A stretch of DNA of 64,000 bases from Planctomycetes bacterium syqfu (GCA_020974905.1 CP087563.1:6014001-6078000); one strand, 5' to 3'; shown: positions 46,305-55,149, counted from the stretch's first letter. A program made the numbers and translations. The notes: generated by a model from the sequence alone, not told the origin.

Positions 46305-46354
46305 TGTTAAAAACACGGAAAACTGTTTTTTAACAGAAATCTGACCGATATAAT
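46305..46354 (+). promoter_or_regulatory. Promoter with hairpin for the small exported protein
   Basis: A perfect TATAAT lies at 46349-46354. Just upstream TGTTAAAAACA (46305-46315) and TGTTTTTTAACA (46324-46335) form an almost perfect inverted repeat overlapping the -35 position, a likely protein-binding site. The ATG at 46413 follows 58 bases after the -10. Confidence 0.5.
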
Positions 46355-46412
46355 ACAGAACGGCATGTGGCTCGCACGGTCATCGTATGCCGATTTGTGA
46401 AAGGAAGCTGCC

Positions 46413-46631
46413 ATGTCCACACAGCAGTGGCGTAAGACGCTGATTTTCATGTCACTGTTTTTGGCGGTGGCCTGGTCGGTGATGGGTTTTGCCCCCAATC
46501 AATCGCTCGCAGATCAATATGAAATCGACTATTTTCCCGCTCCCACCAAGCAGGAAATTCAGGACCGCTTGCGCATAGTCAATCAAAGACGCGCAGAGTT
46601 ACAGCAACAAAAGGAACTTACGGGTTCCTGA
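46413..46631 (+). CDS. Small exported or membrane-anchored protein
   Basis: A 72-residue protein not recognised. A hydrophobic segment (TLIFMSLFLAVAWSVMGFA) after a basic start can act as signal or anchor, followed by a charged helical tail (QEIQDRLRIVNQRRAELQQQ). AAGGAAG lies six bases before the ATG and a good -10 lies upstream, which supports a real gene. It ends 141 bases before tRNA-Lys. Confidence 0.65.
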   Translation: MSTQQWRKTLIFMSLFLAVAWSVMGFAPNQSLADQYEIDYFPAPTKQEIQDRLRIVNQRRAELQQQKELTGS

Positions 46632-46772
46632 AGGGATGTCAATCGTCCATTATTCTTCTGAAGTCACGTAAAATCAGCAAGAATCGCACATCAGATTGTT
46701 ACTGAGTTGACAGAGCATCCTGAATTATTATCATATGGGCCGCGCGTTGGTTAACGACCGCCAAACAATTTA

Positions 46773-46845
<73 letters not shown>

Positions 46846-47255
46846 TTTAAGCAAGGCTTCGCATTGTCTTGCAAATCTTCGCATTTCTCTTGATTTACCA
46901 AAGAGTTACGAACGATGCTTTCCGAGTTTTCATCCTGCGAATCGTCGCAGGATGTCGCACCGGATTGCACTGTTTCGCGCGCCAACTGCTGCGGAATGAA
47001 CAGAAGATCAAAGTGAGCTTGAAACAGCAATAAATCGTCTTGAGCTTGATCGTCGGGCTTTATCCGTGACGCTATTTTGCATGCTTGTGATCTCAAACGG
47101 CCAATACACTGCAAAATCAAAACACACACCGTACATCCTAAACGCGATGACTGGTAGGAAATTATGGTTTTTCAGGGATGACGAATTACTATTTCGCTTG
47201 GCAGTTTCAACAGCGGTTTCCTTGCTGCTCATCTTGTATCCCTGTCGGCTTCATC
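46846..47255. other. Gene-poor stretch between tRNA-Lys and the nrfD-like gene
   Basis: About 410 bases. A minus-strand 74-codon frame (47008-47232, MSSKETAVETAKRNS...) has a GGGAT upstream and could be a small gene past the NrfD-like gene, but shows no recognisable domain. The base composition is lower in GC than the flanks. No integrase fragment or duplicated tRNA end was found. A short hairpin ATCCTGCGA-ATCG-TCGCAGGAT occurs near 46930-46952. Confidence 0.4.
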
Positions 47256-48566
47256 TTACAGCTTCACGTCTTGAGGCGATGCATTGGGCGATTGGTTGGA
47301 TACGCGTCCGCGAATGATGGCGACGGTGGTTTTGAGTGATGCTGAATAAGCAAGCAAACCAAACGCCCATATACCCGCGGTGATTTTCCATTCGGTAATG
47401 GTGGGGGTGTATTCGACGACTTCGTGGAGTGTGCTGGGGATAAAACCGGGAATGATCAGGCCCATGCCTTTTTCGATCCAGACAGCAATGAACACCATCA
47501 CACACGCAGCCTTGATCCAGTTGGCCCGTTTGGAGAGTCCGGGAGAAAGCAGCACGATGGCAGCGATGATGTTCAGCGCGACAGCGGTCCAGATCCATGG
47601 GACCAGGGCATCTTTGCCATGGAGTCCGAAATACAGGTATCTCGCCGAAGCGGTGTGCGCGGTACCCGAGTAAAACTCGGTGAACATTTCACTGATGACC
47701 ATCAGCAGGTTGATGCAGATGGTGACACGCAGAATCTGCAGCAGGGTCTTGATTGCCTTTTCACTGACCGGCAGGTCGGTTAATCGTCGGAGTATGTAAA
47801 GCGTGAGAATGATGAATGCCGGCCCGGAGACGAATGCCGAAGCCAGGAAGCGCGGAGCAAGCAAGGCCGAGTTCCAAAGCGGACGACCACCCAGACCACA
47901 ATACAAAAACGCGGTGACGGTGTGAATGGATATCGCCCAGAAGACGGAGATGAACACGACAGGGATATAAAACCGCGCTTCGGGTTTGCGGCCCTGAAAC
48001 CGCGTGTATAGCAGGTATCCGCAGATATGCAGGTTAATCAGCAGGTATCCGTTAAGCACGATCACGTCCCAAGTGAGCATGGAGATCGGGAAGTTAAATC
48101 GCCCGATAAACGGCATGAGATGCCAGAAGCGTTCGGGATGCCCCAGGTCCACGGTGACAAAGAGCAGGCACATGATGATTGATGCGATCGCCAGTAACTC
48201 ACCGACGATCACCACGTCGTGCATATCGCGATCATGATAGAGATAGGCCGGGATCACCATCATCACACCGCCTGCTGCCAGTCCGACGATGAAGGTGAAG
48301 TTGGCAATGTACATGCCCCAACTCACGTGGTCACTCATGCCGGTGACCGCCATGCCATTGGTGATTTGATGACTCCAGGCTGATAAACCCACGAGTGTGA
48401 CGGCAGTGAGAAAAATCATCCAGGCATAAAACAGGGGACCGCCGTCGGTGGCAGCGCAAAAACATTTCCAGAGAAACTTGGGATAGGTCACCAGGTGACG
48501 GTGCTGGCTGTGTTCCAGTTCATGACCGGCACTGGGATGCGTTGGAGTGGTGGGTGTTTGGGACAT
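47256..48566 (-). CDS. NrfD/PsrC-like quinone-interacting membrane subunit
   Basis: A 436-residue polytopic protein with about ten helices (for example GPLFYAWMIFLTAVTLVGLS, SWGMYIANFTFIVGLAAGGV, VDLGHPERFWHLM). The V-D-L-G-H-P-x-R segment is typical of the NrfD/PsrC family, which exchanges electrons with the membrane quinone pool. It follows an iron-sulfur protein and a tetraheme cytochrome in one minus-strand operon, forming a module like NrfBCD or QrcACD. The start at 48566 has AGGA upstream. I infer menaquinol oxidation feeding the divergent Nap enzyme. Confidence 0.88.
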   Translation of the reverse strand: MSQTPTTPTHPSAGHELEHSQHRHLVTYPKFLWKCFCAATDGGPLFYAWMIFLTAVTLVGLSAWSHQITNGMAVTGMSDHVSWGMYIANFTFIVGLAAGGVMMVIPAYLYHDRDMHDVVIVGELLAIASIIMCLLFVTVDLGHPERFWHLMPFIGRFNFPISMLTWDVIVLNGYLLINLHICGYLLYTRFQGRKPEARFYIPVVFISVFWAISIHTVTAFLYCGLGGRPLWNSALLAPRFLASAFVSGPAFIILTLYILRRLTDLPVSEKAIKTLLQILRVTICINLLMVISEMFTEFYSGTAHTASARYLYFGLHGKDALVPWIWTAVALNIIAAIVLLSPGLSKRANWIKAACVMVFIAVWIEKGMGLIIPGFIPSTLHEVVEYTPTITEWKITAGIWAFGLLAYSASLKTTVAIIRGRVSNQSPNASPQDVKL

Positions 48567-48632
48567 GAGAAATCCTGTTTGGCTTTGAAAGCGATGATGC
48601 ACTGCTAAACCGCAAGCGGTTTTCAAGGGTGA

Positions 48633-49601
48633 TCATTCGTCAAAGTAGTAAAAGAAACTCGGTTGCGTGCCCAACTCTTCCTTGAGCATGAACACGCGCT
48701 TGTTGGCCAGAACCCAGCGGATTTCACTATCCGGGTCCAGCAAATTGCCGAACACGCGGGCACCGGTCGGGCAGGCTTCCAGACAGGCGGGCAGGCGACC
48801 ATCACGCACGCGATGCAGACAGAAGGTGCATTTTTCCATGACACCTGCCGGACGCATGCGGTTGGAGAGATAGCCTTGATCGGGGTTGATTTGATCATCG
48901 GGGACCGTGGGCGCTTTCCAGTTGAATCGACGGGCGTGATACGGGCAGGCCGCTTCACAGTAGCGACAACCGATGCACCAGTTGTAGTCCACGACGACAA
49001 TGCCATCCTTTTCTTTCCAGGTTGCTTCGACGGGGCAGACGTCAACGCAAGGCGGATTATCGCATTGCTGACACTGCACCGGCATGTAGAACTTGTCGTC
49101 ATCAGGAACCGGGTGTGTGTAGGTGGTCGAGCCTTTTTCCATGTCCATCGAACCGCGCTTCATCTCCAGCACGCGGATGTAGGACTGGTTACTTTCGCGG
49201 TCGTGATTGTTTTCCTTGTGACAGGCACGCATACATTCACCGTTGCCATTACATACAGACAGGTTGATTGCATAGCCGTACTTGACACCATCAAGGGGTG
49301 GCAGGTCGCGGATGGTCACATCCACGCCGTGCTTGGCTTTGGTTTCGTCTTGCAGGCGATTGATGACGGCAGCACGTTCGTCGCTGTCCAGTTCTTTGTA
49401 ATGTCGCTGAAGCATTTCTTCGGGTGACATCGATGCGTACTTATCGATCATCGGTTTGGCAGCAGTGCCGAAGGCAGCGATGCCCAGTGTCGCGCCGAAA
49501 GCTTTGAGTGCCGTGCGACGTGAGATATGGCCGATCACCGGCAGGGAGACGGTCTTGCCTGCCGTGTCTTGCGTATTGTTGTCTTGAACTTCCGGGGGCA
49601 T
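48633..49601 (-). CDS. Tat-exported 4x Fe-S electron-transfer subunit (HybA/NrfC-like)
   Basis: A 322-residue periplasmic ferredoxin-type subunit. A Tat motif ISRRTALKAFG (residues 26-36) precedes the hydrophobic core. Four cluster motifs: Cys117/(Asn120)/Cys123/Cys127, Cys177/180/185/189, Cys209/212/215/219 and Cys258/261/273/277. The second ligand of the first motif is Asn120 instead of Cys, so that site may hold a 3Fe-4S cluster. It is translationally coupled (TAATG) to the cytochrome upstream and precedes the NrfD-like gene, consistent with carrying electrons from quinol toward heme. Confidence 0.9.
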   Translation of the reverse strand: MPPEVQDNNTQDTAGKTVSLPVIGHISRRTALKAFGATLGIAAFGTAAKPMIDKYASMSPEEMLQRHYKELDSDERAAVINRLQDETKAKHGVDVTIRDLPPLDGVKYGYAINLSVCNGNGECMRACHKENNHDRESNQSYIRVLEMKRGSMDMEKGSTTYTHPVPDDDKFYMPVQCQQCDNPPCVDVCPVEATWKEKDGIVVVDYNWCIGCRYCEAACPYHARRFNWKAPTVPDDQINPDQGYLSNRMRPAGVMEKCTFCLHRVRDGRLPACLEACPTGARVFGNLLDPDSEIRWVLANKRVFMLKEELGTQPSFFYYFDE

Positions 49602-50305
49602 TAGTGGCTCGCTTCCGTTTGATGGTCGCTTGGATGAGGTGTGTCCATGAAGCGGTCGAGTGGTTTGAATTGAGGGAGCATTTTCGGCATTGCCGGACTG
49701 TGCGGGTCATGGCAATCGATGCACGCTTTGCGTTGGCGGGGCCCCTTGGACAGGTCCCAGTGACCGGTCATTCCACCGTGAGCACCATGCTGATAATCGT
49801 TGTACCGACTTTGGTGACACTGGGCACAAAGCTGCATGACATTGGGATAACTGACTGCCGAACCGTCCGCCTTTTTGAGCGTGTCATAGTCCTTGGGATT
49901 GTGGCAACTCAGACACGACAGGTCGCCGTGCGCCATGGACAGATTCTGATGAAATTCATCGAGATCGTCCGAGGTGACGTTTTTGTAATCAGGTTCGCGG
50001 GTGGCATGACAGGTGGTACATGACACCTCAATGGCATGGCCCGAACCATTGGGATCGGCAACCAGTACTTTGGGCGGACCCTCGGGCACGCTGATGGTTA
50101 CCGGATGCTGTTGATTGACTTGTTTTACCGTCAATTCGGTTGGCGATGGATCATGCTCATTACCATAACTGATGGGTGATGGTCCACGTACAACTGTGAC
50201 CATGAGCCAGGCTAAGAGCAGGATAATCAGAATGATCACGCCAATGGCAGGTCCCCAGGAACCTCTGTGGCGTGACACCTTCGGCGGGTGTGGATCAGAA
50301 GACAT
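49601..50305 (-). CDS. Membrane-anchored tetraheme cytochrome c
   Basis: A 234-residue protein. A single N-terminal helix (AIGVIILIILLLAWLMVTVV) anchors it, followed by a periplasmic domain with four CxxCH sites: Cys96-His100, Cys131-His135, Cys160-His164, Cys195-His199. It is not a NapC/NirT by sequence pattern (those have the heme cluster right after the anchor); here about 50 residues intervene. It is the first gene of the cytochrome/Fe-S/NrfD operon and divergent from napD. It is the probable electron exit to the Nap heme subunit. The ATG at 50305 is used over TTG 50311. Confidence 0.88.
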   Translation of the reverse strand: MSSDPHPPKVSRHRGSWGPAIGVIILIILLLAWLMVTVVRGPSPISYGNEHDPSPTELTVKQVNQQHPVTISVPEGPPKVLVADPNGSGHAIEVSCTTCHATREPDYKNVTSDDLDEFHQNLSMAHGDLSCLSCHNPKDYDTLKKADGSAVSYPNVMQLCAQCHQSRYNDYQHGAHGGMTGHWDLSKGPRQRKACIDCHDPHSPAMPKMLPQFKPLDRFMDTPHPSDHQTEASH

Positions 50306-50339
50306 ATTCAATTCTCGGAGTCATGAGGTGTTGCAATAC

Positions 50340-50369
50340 TGGATAAAATATAATAAAATTTTTTTATCC
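50340..50369. promoter_or_regulatory. Palindromic site in the divergent nap promoter
   Basis: GGATAAAA (50341-50348) and TTTTATCC (50362-50369) form an exact inverted repeat. The left part, TGGATAAAATAT, closely matches TGGATATAAATAT in the perfect palindrome at 57606 beside the NO reductase gene, pointing to one regulator for both. Confidence 0.5.
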
Positions 50370-50378
50370 TGTAAAGGT

Positions 50379-50397
50379 TTGCCTTGAAAATAGGCAA
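50379..50397. promoter_or_regulatory. Inverted repeat TTGCCT-N7-AGGCAA in the nap promoter
   Basis: An exact 6-7-6 repeat, 51 bases upstream of the napD ATG and 73 bases from the divergent cytochrome start. It is placed to act as an activator or repressor site. It does not match the FNR consensus (TTGAT-N4-ATCAA). Confidence 0.45.
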
Positions 50398-50448
50398 TAT
50401 TAAAAGTCCACCGCCACCGCCAACAACGACTGCAGATTGGAACACCTC

Positions 50449-50754
50449 ATGCCAATTAGCGGACTGATTCTTACATTGTGTAGCGACTCAAAGGCTGCTC
50501 AATCCGCCATTCTCAAATGTCATGAAGATCCCCGGATCGAGGTCGGCGAATTCGTCGGCCTGCGTCGTTGTCCGATCACATTGACCACGCAAAGCCAGGA
50601 AGAAGACAAGGCCTGTTGGCAGGCGCTGCAAGCTGATCCCGGCATTGATCATGTCGATGTGGCATGTGTGTTTTTTGATGATGACCAGGCTGATGACTCC
50701 CCGAAGCAGGCAACTGTCGATGACTCGGACAGCACGCTTGCCCAAGCCCAATGA
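50449..50754 (+). CDS. napD: Nap chaperone NapD
   Basis: A 101-residue cytoplasmic chaperone that binds the Tat signal of NapA during cofactor insertion. The ferredoxin-like fold is seen in ISGLILTLCSDSKAAQSAIL, PRIEVGEFVG and IDHVDVACVFFDDD, with an acidic C-terminal tail. The start at 50449 (MPISGLIL) aligns with the family. napA follows after 16 bases, the usual napDA order. Confidence 0.85.
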   Translation: MPISGLILTLCSDSKAAQSAILKCHEDPRIEVGEFVGLRRCPITLTTQSQEEDKACWQALQADPGIDHVDVACVFFDDDQADDSPKQATVDDSDSTLAQAQ

Positions 50755-50770
50755 TCTGGAGATTTCCTTT

Positions 50771-53245
50771 ATGTCCACGCTCCAATTGGACCGCCGCCGT
50801 TTTCTCAAGAGCGTTGCCATGGCCACCGCCACCGCCGCTGCTCACGAGAGTTTTGCCGCCACAAGCAACAACGTACCGTTACCACTGCTCGATCCGCAGG
50901 TCTCCGACCCGCCGTCAATCGATGGTGTGACTTGGGACAAAGCACCTTGTCGATTCTGTGGCACGGGTTGTCATGTCATGGTCGGCACCAAAGACAACCG
51001 TGTCGTCGCAGTAGCAGGCGATCGGCATGCCCCTGTCAACAAAGGCCTGCTTTGTGTCAAAGGCTACCACGTCGGTTCGATTCTCTACGGCAAAGATCGT
51101 CTGACCAAGCCGCTACTCAAAACCGACACCGGTTATAAAGCCATCAGTTGGGACGAAGCGATCCAGGTCATTGCCAAACGCGTTACACGCAATCCCAAGG
51201 GTTTTGCGATTTACGGTTCAGGTCAATGGACCATCCCCGAAGGCTATGCCTGTCAGAAGTTCATCAAGGGTGGATTGTCCAACAATCACATCGATCCCAA
51301 TGCACGCCTGTGTATGGCTTCTGCGGTCACCGGTTTCATCGGCACCTATGGCGTGGATGAGCCTGCTGGTTGCTATGACGATCTGGATGTTGCGGATGTG
51401 ATCATCACTTGGGGCAACAATCCTGCTGAGATGCACCCGGTGCTTTTCAGTCGCTTCATCGACCGCCGCAGTCGCGGTGAAAAAGTCACCCTCATCGACA
51501 TCGGCACACGTCGGACCCGCACCACCGAACTGGCCAACGAGTATCTCTGCTTCAAGCCGCACACCGACCTGGCCATTGCCAACGGCATCATGCATCAACT
51601 CATTGTCAATGAGACCTACGACAAACAATTCATTGAAAAACACTGTAATTTCCGCAAACAAGTCGATCCGCACAAGCCGACGCTTAAAGGCGCTCCCAGT
51701 ACGTTTGAGGATTTCAAACAAGCCGTTGCTGAGTACACACCCGAAAAAGTCGAAGAAATCTCCGGTGTCCCTGCGGAAAAAATCGTCCTGCTGGGCAAGC
51801 TCTTCGGACAACGCGATCTGCGCATCACCAGTCTCTGGTGCATGGGTATGAACCAGCACTCGGCAGGCACGATGATCAACAACCTCGTCCACTCCGTGCA
51901 CCTTCTCTCCGGTCACTTCGGTAAACCCGGTGATGCGCCCACCTCACTGACCGGCCAACCTTCAGCTTGCGGCACGGCCCGTGAAGTCGGGACGTTGGCG
52001 CATGCGTTACCCGGTGGCCGACTTGTTGCCAAGGACGCACATCGTCATGAAACTGAAGACCTATGGAACCTGCCACGCGGCCGCATGAATCCCAAGCCCG
52101 GTTATCACACCGTCAAAATGTGGGAGTCGATCTGCACACCCACCCATGAACCCGGCGGCGAAGTCGATACCATCTGGGTCCAGGTCACCAACCCCGGTCA
52201 GACCCTGCCCAACCTGCACAAGCTCTTTGACCGCAAGGACGATCTCAAGGACAAATTCCTCATCGTCTCCGATGTCTATCCCACCGCGACCACGCAACTG
52301 GCGGACCTGATTCTGCCCTCTGCCATGTGGGTTGAAAAGAACGGCATTTTCGGTAACTCCGAACGCCGCACCCAGCAATGGTTCCGTCAGGTCACACCAC
52401 CCGGCGATGCCCGCGATGACTGCTGGCAGGTTATTGCTGTTGCCCGTGCACTATTTGACATGGGTTTTGAAGGCATGAAAGACAAGGACGGCAAGTTCCT
52501 TTTTCATCCCCAATCGCTTGATGAAAACGGCAATGAAATCCCCATCTGGCAGTGGGAGCATTACTACGGCAAGGTCAATGTCGATAAAACCATCTTCGAG
52601 GAATACCGCCAGTTTTCCCGACTTAAACACAAAGACCTCGCACCTTATGACGAATACGTCAAAGCACGTGGTCTGCGTTGGCCGGTCGTCGAACAACCCG
52701 ATGGTACCTGGCGCGAGACCGGCTTCCGATTCTCCGGCTTTGATGATCCTTACGTCCGCAAGGGACCTGATGGCAAACCCATGGATATCGATTTCTATCA
52801 CTCGACCACCAGTGACGGCAGGGCACAGGTCTGGCATTACCCATACATTGATCCGCCGGAGATGCCCGATGACCAGTATCCGTTCTGGCTTTGCACCGGG
52901 CGCGTGCTCGAACATTGGCATTCGGGCACGATGACGCGGCGCGTCCCGCAACTGGCCCGGGCCGTCCCACGCAGCTATGTCGAGATTCATCCCGATGACG
53001 CACGAGCAGCCAACATCGGTAACGGCAGGTTGGTCAAAATCGAATCCCGGCGTGGCAGCATCGTTTTACCAGCTCGAATTAACGGGCGTGGTCAACCGCC
53101 ACGCGGCTCCATCTTCGTCCCGTTTTTCGATGAGACCAAACTGATTAACAATGTCACACTCGATGTCACCTGCCCCATCTCCAAGGAGCCGGATTACAAG
53201 AAGTGTGCTGTGCGAATCAGTGTCGCATCCAGTAGCAGGGGGTGA
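50771..53245 (+). CDS. napA: Periplasmic nitrate reductase, large subunit NapA
   Basis: An 824-residue molybdoenzyme reducing nitrate to nitrite in the periplasm. Tat signal DRRRFLKSVA (residues 7-16); one 4Fe-4S cluster by Cys60, Cys63, Cys67 and Cys95; molybdenum ligand Cys181 in ARLCMASAVTGFIGTYGVDE, which is diagnostic of NapA. Bis-MGD domains follow, including VTNPGQTLPNL and WLCTGRVLEHWHSGTMT. GGAG lies nine bases before the ATG. Length matches the family. The heme subunit follows after three bases. Confidence 0.96.
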   Translation: MSTLQLDRRRFLKSVAMATATAAAHESFAATSNNVPLPLLDPQVSDPPSIDGVTWDKAPCRFCGTGCHVMVGTKDNRVVAVAGDRHAPVNKGLLCVKGYHVGSILYGKDRLTKPLLKTDTGYKAISWDEAIQVIAKRVTRNPKGFAIYGSGQWTIPEGYACQKFIKGGLSNNHIDPNARLCMASAVTGFIGTYGVDEPAGCYDDLDVADVIITWGNNPAEMHPVLFSRFIDRRSRGEKVTLIDIGTRRTRTTELANEYLCFKPHTDLAIANGIMHQLIVNETYDKQFIEKHCNFRKQVDPHKPTLKGAPSTFEDFKQAVAEYTPEKVEEISGVPAEKIVLLGKLFGQRDLRITSLWCMGMNQHSAGTMINNLVHSVHLLSGHFGKPGDAPTSLTGQPSACGTAREVGTLAHALPGGRLVAKDAHRHETEDLWNLPRGRMNPKPGYHTVKMWESICTPTHEPGGEVDTIWVQVTNPGQTLPNLHKLFDRKDDLKDKFLIVSDVYPTATTQLADLILPSAMWVEKNGIFGNSERRTQQWFRQVTPPGDARDDCWQVIAVARALFDMGFEGMKDKDGKFLFHPQSLDENGNEIPIWQWEHYYGKVNVDKTIFEEYRQFSRLKHKDLAPYDEYVKARGLRWPVVEQPDGTWRETGFRFSGFDDPYVRKGPDGKPMDIDFYHSTTSDGRAQVWHYPYIDPPEMPDDQYPFWLCTGRVLEHWHSGTMTRRVPQLARAVPRSYVEIHPDDARAANIGNGRLVKIESRRGSIVLPARINGRGQPPRGSIFVPFFDETKLINNVTLDVTCPISKEPDYKKCAVRISVASSSRG

Positions 53246-53248
53246 TCC

Positions 53249-54097
53249 ATGAGTGAGAAAAGCCCTGAAAATAAAGATGCAAATCAGCCCGTCGTCAGTT
53301 CAAATGCTGCAACGGTGATTTTGTTCATCGTCATTGCCATTGGCGCGGTCGGTTATCTGGTTGGTATCCGTCATGCTTCTCGCGTTCAACAAACCGAGCA
53401 TCCGGTTCATCTTGCCATGCAGGAAACCAGGCAGCAAAATCAGGTTGACCAGGTTCAACTTGCGATGATGTACAAGCAAATTCGCGATGGTAACCTCGGC
53501 CCCAATGTGAATTGGAAAACGGTTGTTGAACCTCATTTGATTGCCTCGCCTCAAATCACGCCGACAAGCACTCCGGAGTATGGCGGAGATAAGACGCAGG
53601 CGTTGGCCAAGCGTGATGCGCGGCGCGCCTACAACGGAGCACCGCCAACCATTCCCCATGCGATTCCTTCAACTTCGGTTCAGGCATGTAGTGTCTGTCA
53701 TGGTGAAAACGGCCAATCACTTCGTATTGGTAACCAGGTGATCGCGCCTCCAATCCCCCATGAAAAGTACACCAATTGCACGCAGTGTCACGTGCCACAA
53801 AATCCAGTGACCGACGACGAGCAGCATTGGCTTGATAATAGCTTTGCCGGTGTTCAAACGCCAAAGCAAGGTGAACGTGCTTATACCGGTGCGCCGCCGA
53901 CCATCCCACATTCGGTGTGGATGCGCGAGAGTTGTATGAGCTGTCATGGCCCCAATGGTCAGTCGGCATTACGATCCGGTCACGTTTGGCGGACGAATTG
54001 CTTACAATGTCATGGACAGTCGGCCACGTTAAACCAGTTTGCCGGCGAGAATCAGTTTATTGAACCCAACTTCAAACTCCCTGCCGCCGATGAGTGA
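53249..54097 (+). CDS. Tetraheme NapB-like cytochrome (tandem duplicated diheme module)
   Basis: A 282-residue electron-transfer subunit for NapA. NapB normally has two c-hemes and about 150 residues. Here a membrane helix (residues 21-40) and an extra region precede two NapB-like units, each starting RAY-x-GAPPTIPH: unit 1 with Cys147-His151 and Cys177-His181, unit 2 with Cys229-His233 and Cys251-His255. The strong similarity of the units points to internal duplication. The anchor is an uncleaved signal or true tether. Overlap of eight bases with the next gene shows tight coupling. Confidence 0.85.
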   Translation: MSEKSPENKDANQPVVSSNAATVILFIVIAIGAVGYLVGIRHASRVQQTEHPVHLAMQETRQQNQVDQVQLAMMYKQIRDGNLGPNVNWKTVVEPHLIASPQITPTSTPEYGGDKTQALAKRDARRAYNGAPPTIPHAIPSTSVQACSVCHGENGQSLRIGNQVIAPPIPHEKYTNCTQCHVPQNPVTDDEQHWLDNSFAGVQTPKQGERAYTGAPPTIPHSVWMRESCMSCHGPNGQSALRSGHVWRTNCLQCHGQSATLNQFAGENQFIEPNFKLPAADE

Positions 54098-54800
54098 GAA
54101 GCCAGACCAATTCAGTCGCCGCGATTTTCTGCGTGGCAAGATCCTTGGACGATTTGTCGATGTGAGTACGCGCGGACTTCAATCCAAGGGTGAACAGATC
54201 GCCAAAGCCGCTGCCCACTACGCAGCACCTGCGCATGCAATCGAACCAGCCAGAGAAACACCACGTCAGCAGCGCACGCGGTCGTTCCCGGTGATTCGCC
54301 CTCCGGGGGCGGTGGATGAAGCAACCTTTCTGGAAAAATGCACCCGTTGTGGAGACTGCATTACCGCTTGCCCACATGATGCGATCACGTTGGCTCCAGC
54401 CAGTTTTCGCAATGCGGCAGGCAGTCCCATGATCAACGCTGCCGATGCGCCCTGCCTGATGTGCGAGGATTTTCCGTGCATTGATGTGTGTCCTGAGGAT
54501 GTGCTTTTACCCCTTGAAACAGGGCATAAACACAAGATTGCCGATGCGCGGATACTTGATTACAACTGTCTGAATCGACACGGGCACGCTGCAGAGCATT
54601 GCACGATTTGTATCGAACAATGTCCTGAGGAAGGTGCACTGATCGTTGAGGATGGTATGCCCCGTGTGGACAATGACAGATGTACTGGCTGCGGGATTTG
54701 TCACTATGCCTGCCCAGCCCCAACCAATGCTGTTGCAATGATGCCGTTGCAGCAGCGCCCCATTGTCTTGACGATCGGAGAGACGCCCGATGACGGATGA
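54090..54800 (+). CDS. NapF/NapG-like ferredoxin-type protein
   Basis: A 236-residue protein with four Fe-S motifs: CTRCGDCITACPHDA (Cys84/87/90/94), CLMCEDFPCIDVCPED, HCTICIEQCPEEG and CTGCGICHYACPAP. The N-terminus has FSRRDFLRGK, a Tat-like pair but with a weakly hydrophobic core, so either cytoplasmic (NapF, NapA maturation) or exported (NapG, quinol electron flow). NapH is absent, which favours a NapF-type role. It overlaps the cytochrome upstream by eight bases and the next gene by eleven. Confidence 0.8.
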   Translation: MSEKPDQFSRRDFLRGKILGRFVDVSTRGLQSKGEQIAKAAAHYAAPAHAIEPARETPRQQRTRSFPVIRPPGAVDEATFLEKCTRCGDCITACPHDAITLAPASFRNAAGSPMINAADAPCLMCEDFPCIDVCPEDVLLPLETGHKHKIADARILDYNCLNRHGHAAEHCTICIEQCPEEGALIVEDGMPRVDNDRCTGCGICHYACPAPTNAVAMMPLQQRPIVLTIGETPDDG

Positions 54801-55116
54801 TTCGCAGCAAGAGCCCCTGGAAACCATGACCGCGATGATTGATCACGGTGAGTTGGTGTCACTGTTTCGTGATGTGGCTGCGTTGGCCAAGGTCATCGGT
54901 GTGAACGTCAAGGGGCCTGCCATGTCACCCAATGCCGATGCGTATCGTGCGGACTTGCCCGAAGCATTGCAACTGCTCGAATCCGGCAGGGCACGTGGTG
55001 TGCAATTACGCTATCAACACAATGACAGTCTCTGGATGGATACACTCAGTCCCACCACGCATGAAGATCAATGGCAGTTGGTACGCATTCAACATCGTCT
55101 CGATGACGGAGGCTGA
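54790..55116 (+). CDS. Hypothetical protein at the end of the nap operon
   Basis: A 108-residue cytoplasmic-looking protein not recognised. It has an acidic start (MTDDSQQEPLETM), a helical part (VSLFRDVAALAKVIGVNVKG, PEALQLLESGRARGVQLRY) and no cysteines or signal. It overlaps the NapF/G-like gene by eleven bases and is followed by a terminator, so it is the last gene of the nap transcript and probably a Nap accessory. Function cannot be stated. Confidence 0.65.
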   Translation: MTDDSQQEPLETMTAMIDHGELVSLFRDVAALAKVIGVNVKGPAMSPNADAYRADLPEALQLLESGRARGVQLRYQHNDSLWMDTLSPTTHEDQWQLVRIQHRLDDGG

Positions 55117-55149
55117 CTGATCCGTATTTGAAATTTTCTCCAAAGAAAC

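Noticed and set aside
50379-50397. FNR/Dnr site in the nap promoter
   Set aside because: The repeat is TTGCCT-N7-AGGCAA, which does not fit TTGAT-N4-ATCAA in sequence or spacing.
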